In this document: positions 49,776 through 59,655 of the stretch, piece after piece
Layout of the letters: each line of letters starts with the position of its first letter
How positions within the stretch are numbered: the stretch's first letter is position 1
Origin: Pseudoalteromonas arabiensis
GTDB lineage: Bacteria; Pseudomonadota; Gammaproteobacteria; Enterobacterales; Alteromonadaceae
NCBI RefSeq assembly: GCF_001550155.1
Contig: NZ_LRUF01000026.1
Coordinates: 142,463-206,462, forward strand
DNA length: 64,000 bases
Reading direction: 5' to 3'
Translations under genes and position numbers: made by a program
The notes under the pieces: generated by a model
The model's input: only the letters and a program-made list of their open reading frames with translations
What the model was told of the DNA's origin: nothing
Database searches by the model: none

Positions 49776-52466
49776 ATGCACACAATAAATAAAAAGGCAT
49801 TAGCAGTTGCTGTCGCTTTAGCTTGCTCATTCCCTGTATATGCACAAAACGAAAATCAGCAGGATACTGATAGCAAAACAGCAAAAGAACCGCAAAGTGG
49901 CTTAGAGATCATTTCTGTTACGGCAACAAAACGTAAAACTAAATTAATGGAAACTCCCGTAGCGATTACGGCTCTAACAGAAGCTGAGCTTAAAAAAAAT
50001 GGGGTTAATAATATTAAGGATATTGCTAACCTTGTTCCTAGTCTTGATATTTCAACAGCAACAGACCAGTCTGCACCTGTTATTTCAATGCGTGGTGTAC
50101 GCTCTACCAATCTCACAGAGCTTGGTGACCCTGCGGTTGGTGTGCATTTAGACGGTGTGTATTCACCTAGAATGCAAGGTGCGCTTGCACTTATGTACGA
50201 TATTGACCGTGTTGAAGCATTACGTGGTCCGCAAGGGACTTTATTTGGCCGAAACTCCACGGTCGGTAGTATCAACGTTATATCTGCAAAGCCGCAATTT
50301 GAAAACGTCTTTGGTAACGTCAATGTTGAAGCTGGTAAGTACAACAGTAAAAACATTGATGGCATGATTAATATTCCTATTAATGAGGAATTTGCAGTTC
50401 GTTTTGCCGCTAAAGGTTTAAAACGTGATTCCTATTTAGAAGGCTACTATGACCCTAACCAATACGATACTCGCAGACTCTCTGATGATGTATTGAATGC
50501 CCCTGTAATATCTGAAGACTCTTATCAAGGTGTGGGCCAAACGGTTACTCAAAGAGAAAACTGGTGGATTGACGGCGCGGGTACAGACCCTGAAGCACAA
50601 AAAGTTCGTGCGTTAACACCTGCAGATAAAAGTGATTTTTATAATAATGCCGATGAGTATTCATTTCGTATCAGTACACTTTGGGAGCCATTAAATGGTA
50701 ATTTCTCAAACCATACGGTTTTCCAAAAATACGTAAACAACAGCAGCAATAATCTTGATTTAGTTAATTGTGATAAGTTAAGAGGACGCCCAGTTGAAAT
50801 GGGAGGCGATTGCGCAAACTTCTTGCCAAGTGATAACACTTATCAGGCGGTTGTGAATGTTCCTGGACAATTAGATTTGGACATCACATATCTTCGCAAC
50901 ACGTTAAATTATAACCTAAATGATAAATACAATATTGTGTGGTTGATGGGTTATGAAGACATGGAAAGAGAGTCAGCACAAGACAGTGAAGTGGGCCTTG
51001 ATCCTTGGGATGGTGCTACTTACTTCCTAGACGGCACAGGGGCTGAATCGTTTTCAACAGAGCTTCAACTTCAATCCGATGAGTACGGTGACTTTATATG
51101 GATTGTAGGTGCTAATTACTTCCACGAAAAAACCACAACGGTGGGTTATTACGATAACCCGATGGATGATAAAGCATTTTGGGATCAACCCGATCGCTCA
51201 ACGGATGCATTTGCCATCTTTGGCCAAGGAACTTATAAATTAACAGAAAAATTGCATGCAACTTTGGGCTATCGTTTTAGTGATGAAACAAAGCAAGATA
51301 AAGGCGGTAGAACTTATCGCTGCTCAAATGCAGATGGCTGTACTGTTGGTTGGTTAAATAGAACAGAGTTAAATAACCTTCCAGTCGACTATTATGAAGA
51401 TCCATCTATATATGCGTCTTATTTTGAAAACGACAATAAAGGAAGCTGGCAGCACCATGATTTCCGTGTTGGTTTAGACTATGACATTTCATCAGAAACC
51501 ATGCTCTATGCATACTTAGCGAGTGGCTTTAAAGCGGGTGGTATTGGTGATGTGTACGAAGTGGTTAACGATAGAACCGGTGATGTTACACGATTCGAAA
51601 CGAAGTTTGACCCAGAAGAAGTACTGACTTGGGAGCTAGGTGCTAAATCAAGCTTTTTTGATAACTCGCTGAACTTAAAAGCTGCTTTTTTCTACACAGA
51701 CTATACCGATATGCAGTATGCATCAGTTGGTTCGATTGGTAATGTTGAACGCTTATCAGTTGTGGAAGATGACAACGGAACACCGATTTTAGATGATAAT
51801 GGTGACCCTATTCTTGATTATCAAAATCAACCCGTTATAGCGTATTACACGCAGAACGTTCCCGCGTCGACGATTAAAGGTATTGAATTCGAGTTTGATT
51901 GGAAGCCATATCCAAATGGTCGTATTACAGGTTACGTAACTTGGACTGATGCTAAAATTACGGAAGATTGGAATACCAAGTGGGACTATGACTCAGAATA
52001 TTTATTCGATATCTCTTATGAAGAATCAAAAGACCCAGAAAACACGTTGTTAGCCACTAACCTCAAGGGTAACAATCTAGCAATGACACCTAAATACACT
52101 GCGAATATTAGTTATACGCATACGTTCAATTTAGGTGAATATGGCTTTATTCATGGCTGGTTTAACGCAAGTTGGAAAGACAAATCCTATTCAACGGTAT
52201 GGAACTTAGATAAGCATTTAGATGATATGGATTTTGCCGTTTCTGATGAAGCGACAAAGTATATCGATGACAGCCGAGATGCCTTCGCGGTATATAATGC
52301 TTCTTTGAAGTATGAGCCGCAAAGTCAAAAATGGTATGCGGAGCTGTTCATTAATAACGCTTCTGATGAGACCATTCAATACTGGAACAACACAAGTAAA
52401 GGTGTACCAAAAGGAAGTTTTGGCATGCCAAGATACTATGGTGTTAGAGCCGGTTTCTCATTTTAA
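49776..52466 (+). CDS. TonB-dependent receptor of the beta-glucan locus
   Basis: About 896 residues from the ATG at 49776, which has AAAGG 6 nt upstream; an in-frame TTG at 49770 overlaps that site. A signal peptide ends PVYAQ. The plug contains ISVTATKRKTKLMETPVAIT and DRVEALRGPQGTLFGRN. The barrel ends in YYGVRAGFSF. It is the first gene before a secreted GH16 endo-glucanase and a GH3 glucosidase, so it most likely imports beta-glucan oligosaccharides such as laminarin fragments. The pairing is inferred from context. Confidence 0.88.
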   Translation: MHTINKKALAVAVALACSFPVYAQNENQQDTDSKTAKEPQSGLEIISVTATKRKTKLMETPVAITALTEAELKKNGVNNIKDIANLVPSLDISTATDQSAPVISMRGVRSTNLTELGDPAVGVHLDGVYSPRMQGALALMYDIDRVEALRGPQGTLFGRNSTVGSINVISAKPQFENVFGNVNVEAGKYNSKNIDGMINIPINEEFAVRFAAKGLKRDSYLEGYYDPNQYDTRRLSDDVLNAPVISEDSYQGVGQTVTQRENWWIDGAGTDPEAQKVRALTPADKSDFYNNADEYSFRISTLWEPLNGNFSNHTVFQKYVNNSSNNLDLVNCDKLRGRPVEMGGDCANFLPSDNTYQAVVNVPGQLDLDITYLRNTLNYNLNDKYNIVWLMGYEDMERESAQDSEVGLDPWDGATYFLDGTGAESFSTELQLQSDEYGDFIWIVGANYFHEKTTTVGYYDNPMDDKAFWDQPDRSTDAFAIFGQGTYKLTEKLHATLGYRFSDETKQDKGGRTYRCSNADGCTVGWLNRTELNNLPVDYYEDPSIYASYFENDNKGSWQHHDFRVGLDYDISSETMLYAYLASGFKAGGIGDVYEVVNDRTGDVTRFETKFDPEEVLTWELGAKSSFFDNSLNLKAAFFYTDYTDMQYASVGSIGNVERLSVVEDDNGTPILDDNGDPILDYQNQPVIAYYTQNVPASTIKGIEFEFDWKPYPNGRITGYVTWTDAKITEDWNTKWDYDSEYLFDISYEESKDPENTLLATNLKGNNLAMTPKYTANISYTHTFNLGEYGFIHGWFNASWKDKSYSTVWNLDKHLDDMDFAVSDEATKYIDDSRDAFAVYNASLKYEPQSQKWYAELFINNASDETIQYWNNTSKGVPKGSFGMPRYYGVRAGFSF

Positions 52467-52480
52467 CCCTACCACTAGAT

Positions 52481-52509
52481 GCCCTCATTTTGCTTAGCAA
52501 TTTGGGGGC
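52481..52509 (+). other. Intercistronic hairpin between receptor and GH16 gene
   Basis: GCCCTCATTTTGC and GCAATTTGGGGGC pair around TTA with two mismatches and one G-T pair. It lies 14 nt after the receptor stop, without a T-run. It may set different mRNA levels for the receptor and the downstream enzymes. Confidence 0.55.
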
Positions 52510-52531
52510 GAACCAGATATGAGGCAAAAAA

Positions 52532-53308
52532 ATGAAAAAAAATTGGCTACATATATCAATTTTCTGTATTGCATTTTTATCCCCTAGTTTAAGTGCTAAC
52601 TACTTTAAAGATAACTTCGCTTGGGGTTATAACACTAGTATTTGGACGGCACGACAAGGGGATAATGGCACGCCATTTGGGTGTACTTTTCAGCCTAATA
52701 TGCTAAGCCCCAGTGAAAATGGTTTAACACTGTCGTTATCGCAGGGCAGATGCTCAGAGTTACAAAGTAATCAGTTTTATAGTTATGGCAAAGTACAAGG
52801 ACGTTTAAAGTCAGGAAATATTGCGGGTACGGTTTCATCTATATTCACTTATACATCATGGTGGGATAGCCCAGGCCGAGCATGGCAAGAAATCGATATT
52901 GAGCTGCTCCCCTCACTTGGTAATGTTGTGCATACAAATATTATCTATCAGCCGCAAGGCGGAGTATATCAGAGCTGGGAAAAGGACATCGATTTAAGTC
53001 AATATGGTCTCGATTACCGTGAAAACCTGCTCATGATAGGCTTTGATTGGTCTAGCAGTGTTATTCGTTGGTATCTTTATGATGCCAATGGCCAAGAGCA
53101 AACTATTCGTACCGTGTATAAAGATAATGGTGATGGTGTGCTCACACATAATGAGATACCTGCGTACGCTTGGCCTGTTGATAACACCAAAATCATGATT
53201 AATCACTGGCACGGCGATAATTCACAAGAAGCCAATTACTTTCCTGGGCAATATTATGGTGCTTCATCTTGGGTATATTATGATTTTATTGAATACATAC
53301 CTAACTAA
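52532..53308 (+). CDS. Secreted GH16 endo-beta-glucanase
   Basis: A 258-residue enzyme with signal peptide (1-22, ending LSANY). The catalytic core is E120-I-D122-I-E124 (WQEIDIELL), the EIDIE form of family GH16 lichenases and laminarinases, with nucleophile and acid/base glutamates. Aromatic residues (TYTSWW, INHWHGD) line the substrate cleft. It would cut beta-1,3 or mixed beta-1,3-1,4 glucan into oligosaccharides for the receptor. It has no extra binding module. Confidence 0.87.
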   Translation: MKKNWLHISIFCIAFLSPSLSANYFKDNFAWGYNTSIWTARQGDNGTPFGCTFQPNMLSPSENGLTLSLSQGRCSELQSNQFYSYGKVQGRLKSGNIAGTVSSIFTYTSWWDSPGRAWQEIDIELLPSLGNVVHTNIIYQPQGGVYQSWEKDIDLSQYGLDYRENLLMIGFDWSSSVIRWYLYDANGQEQTIRTVYKDNGDGVLTHNEIPAYAWPVDNTKIMINHWHGDNSQEANYFPGQYYGASSWVYYDFIEYIPN

Positions 53309-53345
53309 CTATTTATTTTTCAACGTGTTGTATTATAGGTTTTAA

Positions 53346-55877
53346 ATGTCTAGATTTAAATTTTCAGCGTTATTATTAAGCCCATTCGTTCTTGTTGGGC
53401 TTGTCTATAGTCATCTTTCACATGCCATCGGCAGTGAACAGGTAAACTGGCCCGATGTAAATACTAAACTCAAGCAAGACCCTGCTGTTGAAACGCAAAT
53501 TGATGAGCTCATTGAAACAATGACAATTGAGCAAAAAGTAGCGCAAATGATTCAACCTGAAATAGGCTATTTAAGTGTCGAACAGATGCGCAAGTATGGC
53601 TTTGGATCGTACTTGAATGGTGGTAATACCGCGCCTTATGGTAATAAACGAGCCTCGATGAAACAGTGGCTTCAATACGCAGACGAAATGTATCAGGCGT
53701 CTGTAGATGCATCATTAGATGGGGCTGCAATCCCGACTATTTGGGGCACAGATGCGATGCATGGACACAGCAATGTGTATGGAGCTACGTTATTTCCACA
53801 TAATATCGGTTTAGGTGCAACCAGAGATAAAGAGCTCATTAAACGCATCGGTCAAGCGACAGCAAAAGAAGTTGCTGCAACCGGAATAGAATGGAGTTTT
53901 GCGCCTACTGTCGCAGTAGTCAGGGACGATCGGTGGGGTAGAACATATGAAAGCTACTCTGAGAACCCTGATTTAGTTAAAGATTACGCAGGCGAAATGG
54001 TTGTGGGTATTCAGGGAAACATCAACAATGATTTCTTAACAGGAACAAATCGGATTGCAACAGCAAAGCACTTTGTTGGTGATGGTGGAACTGAGCGTGG
54101 TATAGACCGTGGTAACACCATTATTGATGAAAAGGGATTGAGAGACATTCATAGCCCTGGCTATTTTTCAGCGATCAATGAAGGGGTTCAGTCAGTTATG
54201 GCGTCCTTTAATAGTTGGAATGGTCAACGTGTGCACGGTGATAAGTATTTACTGACCGAGGTACTTAAAAAGCAAATGGGCTTTGATGGTTTTGTTGTCA
54301 GTGACTGGAATGCCCATAAATTCGTTGAAGGCTGTGACTTAGAGCAATGTGCCGCTGCTATTAATGCCGGTGTCGATGTTATTATGGTCCCAGAGCACTT
54401 TGAGGCCTTTTATCATAGTACGGTTGCACAAGTGAAAGAGGGGATTATCTCTGAAGAAAGAATTAATGATGCTGTTCGACGCTTTTTGAGAGCGAAAATT
54501 CGATGGGGAGCTTTCTCAAGAGGTAAACCATCAAGCCGATCTGAATCTCAGCATCCTGAATGGTTAGGTGCTGCTGAGCACCGTGAGCTCGCTAGAGAAG
54601 CGGTTCGTAAATCATTAGTGTTACTAAAAAATAATGACCAAATACTCCCTATTAAAGCAACAAGCAAGATATTGGTTGCTGGCGAGGGTGCCGATAATAT
54701 TGCAAAGCAAGCGGGTGGTTGGAGCGTTTCATGGCAAGGTACAGACAATACCAATGATGATTTCCCTAATGCGACGTCAATTTTTGCTGGCTTAAAGAAG
54801 CAAGTTGAAAAAGCTGGTGGGCAAATTGAACTAAATGAAGCCGGAAACTACTCGGTCAAACCTGATGTAGCGATTGTAGTTATAGGTGAAGAGCCTTATG
54901 CAGAGTGGTTTGGTGATATCGAATATCTTGAATATCAGCATAAAACAAAAGCAGATCTAGCATTATTGAAAAAATTAAAAGCTGATGGTATTGCGGTTGT
55001 TACTGTATTTTTGAGCGGTAGGCCACTTTGGATAAATAAAGAACTCAATGCATCTGATGCATTTGTTGCTGCATGGTTACCCGGCTCTGAAGGTGAGGGC
55101 GTGGCAGATGTTTTATTGACAGATGCGAAGGGGAACACTCAGTTCGATTTCTCTGGTAAATTAAGCTTTTCATGGCCAAAGTATGATACGCAATACACAT
55201 TAAACCTAGGTGACAAAACGTATGATCCATTGTTTGCTTATGGTTATGGATTAACTTATCAAGACACGGTTAATGTGCCTTTATTAAGTGAAGATACAGC
55301 ACCTAAAAAGGTGGCGAGTGATGACGCTAAGCCTTTATTTGTAAGAGGACTTTCAGAGTACTTAGTGTGGGAACTTAAAGATGCAAAAACAGCAGCCACT
55401 GAAACCACAGGCTCTTCTGCAACCAGTGGTGATGGTGCTAGTTTGTTAATGCAATCAGTTAACTTGTCTTATCAGGAAGATGCAAGGCAGTTCATTTGGC
55501 GAGCAGGAGCGAAGAAAGCCACTTTGAGCTTAAGCTATCAGCAGCCTGAAGTGCTCAGTGATGCAAGTAAGTCAGCTATTCTTGAACTAAAAATGAGAAT
55601 TAACACTGCGCCAAGTAATCAGGCTCAATTGCAAGTAATGTGTAATGAAGGAGATTGCTTGCGCAACATTAAGTTTGCATCAATAGAAGCCTTGATGAAT
55701 GATAAGAAATGGCATACGTTAGCGATACCGTTAAATTGTCCATCTGCGTTAAATAATATAACCAAGGTGACTGAGGTGTTAAATGTCTCAGCAAAGGCTG
55801 CCAGTTTAGCTGTTGCGGATATAGCACTGACTAGTAAACCAAATGCAGATGCTTATTTACTCTCATGCTCTGACTAA
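53346..55877 (+). CDS. GH3 beta-glucosidase (exo-glucanase) with C-terminal beta domain
   Basis: An 843-residue enzyme with signal peptide ending SHA. The N-terminal TIM barrel has KHFVGDGGTERGIDRG and the nucleophile D320 in GFDGFVVSDWNAHK. An alpha/beta sandwich follows (about 430-610) with the glycine-rich ARFxWxGxxx-like region, then LFAYGYGLTY. The C-terminal 150 residues form a galactose-binding-like (ExoP-type) domain. It converts glucan oligosaccharides to glucose. It lies 37 nt after the GH16 gene. Confidence 0.9.
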   Translation: MSRFKFSALLLSPFVLVGLVYSHLSHAIGSEQVNWPDVNTKLKQDPAVETQIDELIETMTIEQKVAQMIQPEIGYLSVEQMRKYGFGSYLNGGNTAPYGNKRASMKQWLQYADEMYQASVDASLDGAAIPTIWGTDAMHGHSNVYGATLFPHNIGLGATRDKELIKRIGQATAKEVAATGIEWSFAPTVAVVRDDRWGRTYESYSENPDLVKDYAGEMVVGIQGNINNDFLTGTNRIATAKHFVGDGGTERGIDRGNTIIDEKGLRDIHSPGYFSAINEGVQSVMASFNSWNGQRVHGDKYLLTEVLKKQMGFDGFVVSDWNAHKFVEGCDLEQCAAAINAGVDVIMVPEHFEAFYHSTVAQVKEGIISEERINDAVRRFLRAKIRWGAFSRGKPSSRSESQHPEWLGAAEHRELAREAVRKSLVLLKNNDQILPIKATSKILVAGEGADNIAKQAGGWSVSWQGTDNTNDDFPNATSIFAGLKKQVEKAGGQIELNEAGNYSVKPDVAIVVIGEEPYAEWFGDIEYLEYQHKTKADLALLKKLKADGIAVVTVFLSGRPLWINKELNASDAFVAAWLPGSEGEGVADVLLTDAKGNTQFDFSGKLSFSWPKYDTQYTLNLGDKTYDPLFAYGYGLTYQDTVNVPLLSEDTAPKKVASDDAKPLFVRGLSEYLVWELKDAKTAATETTGSSATSGDGASLLMQSVNLSYQEDARQFIWRAGAKKATLSLSYQQPEVLSDASKSAILELKMRINTAPSNQAQLQVMCNEGDCLRNIKFASIEALMNDKKWHTLAIPLNCPSALNNITKVTEVLNVSAKAASLAVADIALTSKPNADAYLLSCSD

Positions 55878-55882
55878 ATCTT

Positions 55883-55919
55883 AGTAAAGCTGATGGGCAA
55901 GTAATGCTTATCAGCTTTA
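55883..55919 (+). other. Perfect hairpin between the GH3 and sensor-kinase genes
   Basis: GTAAAGCTGAT (55883-55893) pairs with ATCAGCTTTAC (55909-55919), an 11-bp perfect stem with a 15-nt loop. It is 9 nt before the kinase start and lacks a T-run. It could attenuate or stabilise, giving the regulators a level different from the enzymes. Confidence 0.65.
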
Positions 55920-55928
55920 CCTTATGGA

Positions 55929-56993
55929 TTGAATAATTTGAATACTAGTAACCCCCGCGGCCACTTATTTTGGCTGTTTCAGATATGTGGTTGGGTTGTT
56001 TACGCAATGCTAACCGAGTTAATGATTAAAGTACCAAGTGATGAGCCTTGGACTATCCATATCCCGCATTTGATTATTGACACAGTTTGCGGGTTTCTAA
56101 TTACCCTTATCCTTAGAAAACTATTCGCCTCTATCAATTTTATTGAGCTAAAGCTGAAGATTGCGCTTCATATTTTCGTTGTCATAATCGCGACGTTAAT
56201 TTGGACGCAAATAAAGTGGATAACACTTCAGTGGTTTTATGGAAACTTATGGCAACCAATGACATGGTTTGATTTTGGCACATGGACATCGGCGTCATTA
56301 ACGGTTCTTTCAACGTGGACCGCGTTTTATTATGGGATTAAGATTTATTTAGATAATTTAGAGCAAACGCAAAAAGCAGCAGAAGCCACACATTTAGCTA
56401 AAGAGTCACAATTAAAAATGCTGCGCTACCAGCTAAACCCCCATTTCATGTTCAATAGTATCAATGCAATTTGTACATTGATTTTGAAGAAAGAAAGTTT
56501 AGAGGCTGTAAAAATGCTTGAAAAACTGTGTGACCTTTTACGGCACAGTTTATATACAGATCCACTGGAAAAAGTAACAATTAAAGAAGAAATCGGCATT
56601 CTTAGCAATTATCTAGACATAGAAAAGTGCCGGTTTACAGACAAGCTGGTTGTTGATATTTCTGTGGCAGATGATTGTAACGAGTTGCTAATCCCATCTA
56701 TGTTGATTCAACCTCTTGTAGAAAATGCATTAAAACATGGCATGCGTTCAAACCAGTCAATGTGTATCACCATTGCGATAGAAAAAACAAAGAGTTATTT
56801 AAATATAAAAGTGTCTGATACTGGCAAGGGATTTGGTGATGAAAGCACTAACAAAAGAGGGATTGGATTAGCAAATTGTGAGCAACGTCTAAAGTTAATG
56901 TATGGAAAGTCACACCGATTAGAAAAGGGCAACTTAAGCGAAGGTGGTGCTTGGGTATGTATAACCTTACCAATAAGTGGTCACAATAAATGA
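55929..56993 (+). CDS. LytS/YehU-type sensor histidine kinase
   Basis: A 354-residue inner-membrane protein. Four hydrophobic segments (about residues 12-30, 45-62, 78-98 and 118-138) form the input domain. The His_kinase motif QLNPHFMFNSINAI carries the phospho-accepting H172, and the ATP-binding N-box is QPLVENALKHGM. The catalytic end has GIGLANCEQRLKLMYG. No separate periplasmic domain is present, so it must sense through the membrane or a partner. The start is TTG at 55929; no strong ribosome site is visible. Its stop overlaps the next ATG by 4 nt. Confidence 0.85.
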   Translation: MNNLNTSNPRGHLFWLFQICGWVVYAMLTELMIKVPSDEPWTIHIPHLIIDTVCGFLITLILRKLFASINFIELKLKIALHIFVVIIATLIWTQIKWITLQWFYGNLWQPMTWFDFGTWTSASLTVLSTWTAFYYGIKIYLDNLEQTQKAAEATHLAKESQLKMLRYQLNPHFMFNSINAICTLILKKESLEAVKMLEKLCDLLRHSLYTDPLEKVTIKEEIGILSNYLDIEKCRFTDKLVVDISVADDCNELLIPSMLIQPLVENALKHGMRSNQSMCITIAIEKTKSYLNIKVSDTGKGFGDESTNKRGIGLANCEQRLKLMYGKSHRLEKGNLSEGGAWVCITLPISGHNK

Positions 56994-57778
56994 TAAAACT
57001 AAACACGATACTGGTTGATGATGAATACAGTGCTGTCGAAGGGTTACGTATTCGGCTCGAACAATTTCCTGAAATCAATATTGTTGGGAGTGCATGCAGT
57101 GTTGACGATGCTATTGAACTCATAAACAATAATGAAATTGACTTAATTTTTTTAGACATCGAAATGCCCACTAAATCAGGCTTTGAATTGATAAAGTATT
57201 TTCAACCCGAAGCATGTCCAGCGGTCATCTTTGTCACTGCTTTTCACCAACATGCAGTACAAGCTTTTGAAGTTAGAGCTATTGATTATTTATTAAAACC
57301 AGTGAAACTAGACAGGCTTGCAGAAGCTATAGAAAGAGTGGTCAGTAACGTAAAGCTATTTCAAAAAAGTGAGTTGATAGCGCTCGAGCAAGCAGTGAGT
57401 AACAAGGCTGAGCATCACAAACATTCTGTCAATCAGTCAGAGTATAATTTTGATAGTGATCACTTGGTGATCCGAGACGCTAAAAATCCGATTCAAATAA
57501 TTTCATTCACCGATATTCTTTGGATTGATGCAGCCGGTGACTATATGTGTGTGCATACTGCAACCGAAACCCATGTTATGAGAGCAAGGTTGAAAGAGCT
57601 TGAAAGCAATATGCTACCAGAGGCATTTTTGCGGATCCATAAGTCGACCATCGTCAATTTAACTTACGTAAGACAGCTTGAGCCACTTCGTAACTCTGAA
57701 TATATGGCAACGTTAACAACAGGTAAAACATTAAAAGTAAGCCGAACTTATAGTAAGCAATTAAAAAAGCTCATATAA
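56990..57778 (+). CDS. LytTR response regulator
   Basis: A 262-residue regulator. The receiver domain has the acidic pair D10-D11, phospho-acceptor D56 (FLDIEMP) and the switch Lys in LLKPVK. A linker (about 120-150) leads to the C-terminal LytTR DNA-binding domain, with SFTDILWIDAAGDYMCVHT and FLRIHKSTIVNLTYV. It pairs with the kinase upstream (4-nt overlap). The position at the end of the beta-glucan genes makes them its likely targets. Confidence 0.9.
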   Translation: MIKLNTILVDDEYSAVEGLRIRLEQFPEINIVGSACSVDDAIELINNNEIDLIFLDIEMPTKSGFELIKYFQPEACPAVIFVTAFHQHAVQAFEVRAIDYLLKPVKLDRLAEAIERVVSNVKLFQKSELIALEQAVSNKAEHHKHSVNQSEYNFDSDHLVIRDAKNPIQIISFTDILWIDAAGDYMCVHTATETHVMRARLKELESNMLPEAFLRIHKSTIVNLTYVRQLEPLRNSEYMATLTTGKTLKVSRTYSKQLKKLI

Positions 57779-57785
57779 GGAGACG

Positions 57786-57818
57786 GGTGCTGCTTTACAA
57801 AGGGTTATAAACAGCACC
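57786..57818 (+). other. Hairpin between convergent genes
   Basis: GGTGCTG (57786-57792) and CAGCACC (57812-57818) pair around 19 nt, right after the response-regulator stop. No T-run follows. It could be a weak terminator. Confidence 0.4.
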
Positions 57819-57839
57819 TTACGGTGGCTAATTTTAGTA

Positions 57840-58496
57840 TTACTGTTTAGACCAAACTGATTTTAAAATGTTAAACCCTATGGCACCGAGTAAGACACCC
57901 GTTACTTTATCAATATAAAATGCCGCTCTAATGAACTTTTGTCTGATAGTATTTTTTGACAGCATATAAATAATTGCCACATCCCATAAGAAGACCACTA
58001 AGGTCATCCACACGCCTAAAAGCACTTTAAAGCTAATACTGACCTCAGGTGTCAGTGCAACAGTGAATAGGCTCAAATAAAATAATAAGTTTTTAGGGTT
58101 TAATATGCCTGAAAGAAACCCAGTCACAAATTCCTTGCAAAAGCATGACAACGAAAACTCAGTTGATGTCTTCGTGTTTGTGGAGAAATTAGCATAGGCA
58201 TTTTTAGGTGCTTTTAATGCGTGATAGGCTATATACATCAAAAATAAGCCACCAATAACTTTGAGTGTCATCATCAAGCCAATAGATGCAGATAATATGG
58301 CACCAACGCCAATAAGGCACAGGGCAATATACACTGCGTTAGCTGTTGCTATACCAAGTGCTACGCCTATGGCGTTCTTTTGATTGCCTTTTAATGCACT
58401 TTTTACAACCAAGACAAAATCAGGTCCAGGACTAAGTAATGCAAGAAAATGTGCAGCTGCAACTGAGACAAATATACTGATTAAGCTAATATCCAT
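57840..58496 (-). CDS. LysE/RhtB-family amino-acid exporter
   Basis: A 218-residue inner-membrane protein with about six membrane segments. The family motif AHFLALLSPGPDFVLVVKSAL lies near the N-terminus (in parts), followed by GVALGIATANAVYI, and FLSGILNPKNLLFYLSLFT in the middle. LysE/RhtB proteins export amino acids or analogues such as homoserine or threonine. The exported compound is not known. It has the opposite strand to the two-component genes. Confidence 0.88.
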   Translation of the reverse strand: MDISLISIFVSVAAAHFLALLSPGPDFVLVVKSALKGNQKNAIGVALGIATANAVYIALCLIGVGAILSASIGLMMTLKVIGGLFLMYIAYHALKAPKNAYANFSTNTKTSTEFSLSCFCKEFVTGFLSGILNPKNLLFYLSLFTVALTPEVSISFKVLLGVWMTLVVFLWDVAIIYMLSKNTIRQKFIRAAFYIDKVTGVLLGAIGFNILKSVWSKQ

Positions 58497-58537
58497 AAAT
58501 TCCCCTGAGAATGGTGAAACGCGAAGAATGGCTCATT

Positions 58538-59326
58538 TTAAAGGTGCTTCCTCGCTTTAATTGAAAAAATAAGAGGGACTTGATGCCCTCTATGAAGTAA
58601 TTGATACCCCTTATCAGACACGTACTCTAAGCCTTCAAAACAGTCATATGGGCTAAATGGGTACTCGTTGAATGACTCTATCGTTAAACCTGCCTGAATG
58701 AGCGCGTTTATAATGTCACTAATTGAGTGGCTCCATGTCACTGTTTTCGACAGAGTGCCGTCACAATTCTCGGTATAGGTGCCTTCTTCTTCAATCGTTG
58801 GGGCAGTGTCATGAAAATAAGAATAACCATTTAATAATTCATTGAAAGAATGAAATTCTATTAGGTAAAACTCTCCACCTTTTTGTAAAGAGTTAGCAAT
58901 TACGTTAGCCCACTTACTTAAATTGGGTAACCAGTTTAGGACACCATAAGAGGTATAAACAATATCAAACAGATGCGTGTTGATAGTGCTAAAACTATAT
59001 ACATCACTTGCTATGAATGTTGCTTCTATATTTAAGCTTTGTTTGAGCTTATTTGCGTACTCAATTGCTGTAGGCGATAAATCAACGCCGGTTACACGTG
59101 CGCCAAGTCGCGCCCAAGAGAGCGTGTCTTGACCAAAATGGCATTGTAAATGTAGGAGTGATTTATTTTTCACATCAGCGAGTAGGGCCAGTTCAATCGG
59201 GTTAAGAGAGTTTGTTCCACTTTTAAACATGGGTAGGTTGTAAAAAGTAGATTGGGTATGAAGGGCAGTTCTTTTATTCCACGTATCTCTATTTACTTTA
59301 ATATAATCCATTTGCTCGCTATCCAA
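58538..59326 (-). CDS. SAM-dependent methyltransferase
   Basis: A 262-residue class I methyltransferase. The SAM-binding motif region is LLHLQCHFGQDTLSWARLGA, followed by VTGVDLSPTAIEYANKLKQ and FDIVYTSYGVLNWLPNLSKW (in parts). The C-terminal third is a family-specific domain with SFNEYPFSPYDCFEGLEY. The acceptor substrate is unknown. It is 41 nt upstream of the LysE gene on the same strand, so they may be cotranscribed. Confidence 0.85.
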   Translation of the reverse strand: MDSEQMDYIKVNRDTWNKRTALHTQSTFYNLPMFKSGTNSLNPIELALLADVKNKSLLHLQCHFGQDTLSWARLGARVTGVDLSPTAIEYANKLKQSLNIEATFIASDVYSFSTINTHLFDIVYTSYGVLNWLPNLSKWANVIANSLQKGGEFYLIEFHSFNELLNGYSYFHDTAPTIEEEGTYTENCDGTLSKTVTWSHSISDIINALIQAGLTIESFNEYPFSPYDCFEGLEYVSDKGYQLLHRGHQVPLIFSIKARKHL

Positions 59327-59655
59327 TCAATTTTCTATTTGGCATATCCTTAGAGCCGCAGCAATGCCTAATAGAAATAATAATATATTATATTTTAAGC
59401 AACCATAAGCCTTTAGTCATACTGAGAACTAAGCTGACTAACGCCCTTCTGGTGCATCGAAATCACCCTATTAGAAAGTATGGTTTGTAGTTTCGTCATG
59501 GCGGTTTAAAAATGAAGAGCTTTGTTTTAGCACGTAATTGCAAGTTTAAAGCCTGCCCTTAACGGGAGAGTCAATCATTACCTGAAGAACAGTTTGGTAT
59601 AATTTTTATACTTTATTAGGTCTGTGACCCACAAACAAAACTGGTTAGTTTTAGT
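59327..59655. other. Intergenic stretch between methyltransferase and DUF4336 genes
   Basis: No gene seen. It is AT-rich, with an AAAACT/AGTTTT hairpin (59637-59652) close to the DUF4336 stop that could be a weak terminator. The rest carries no clear structure. Confidence 0.4.
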
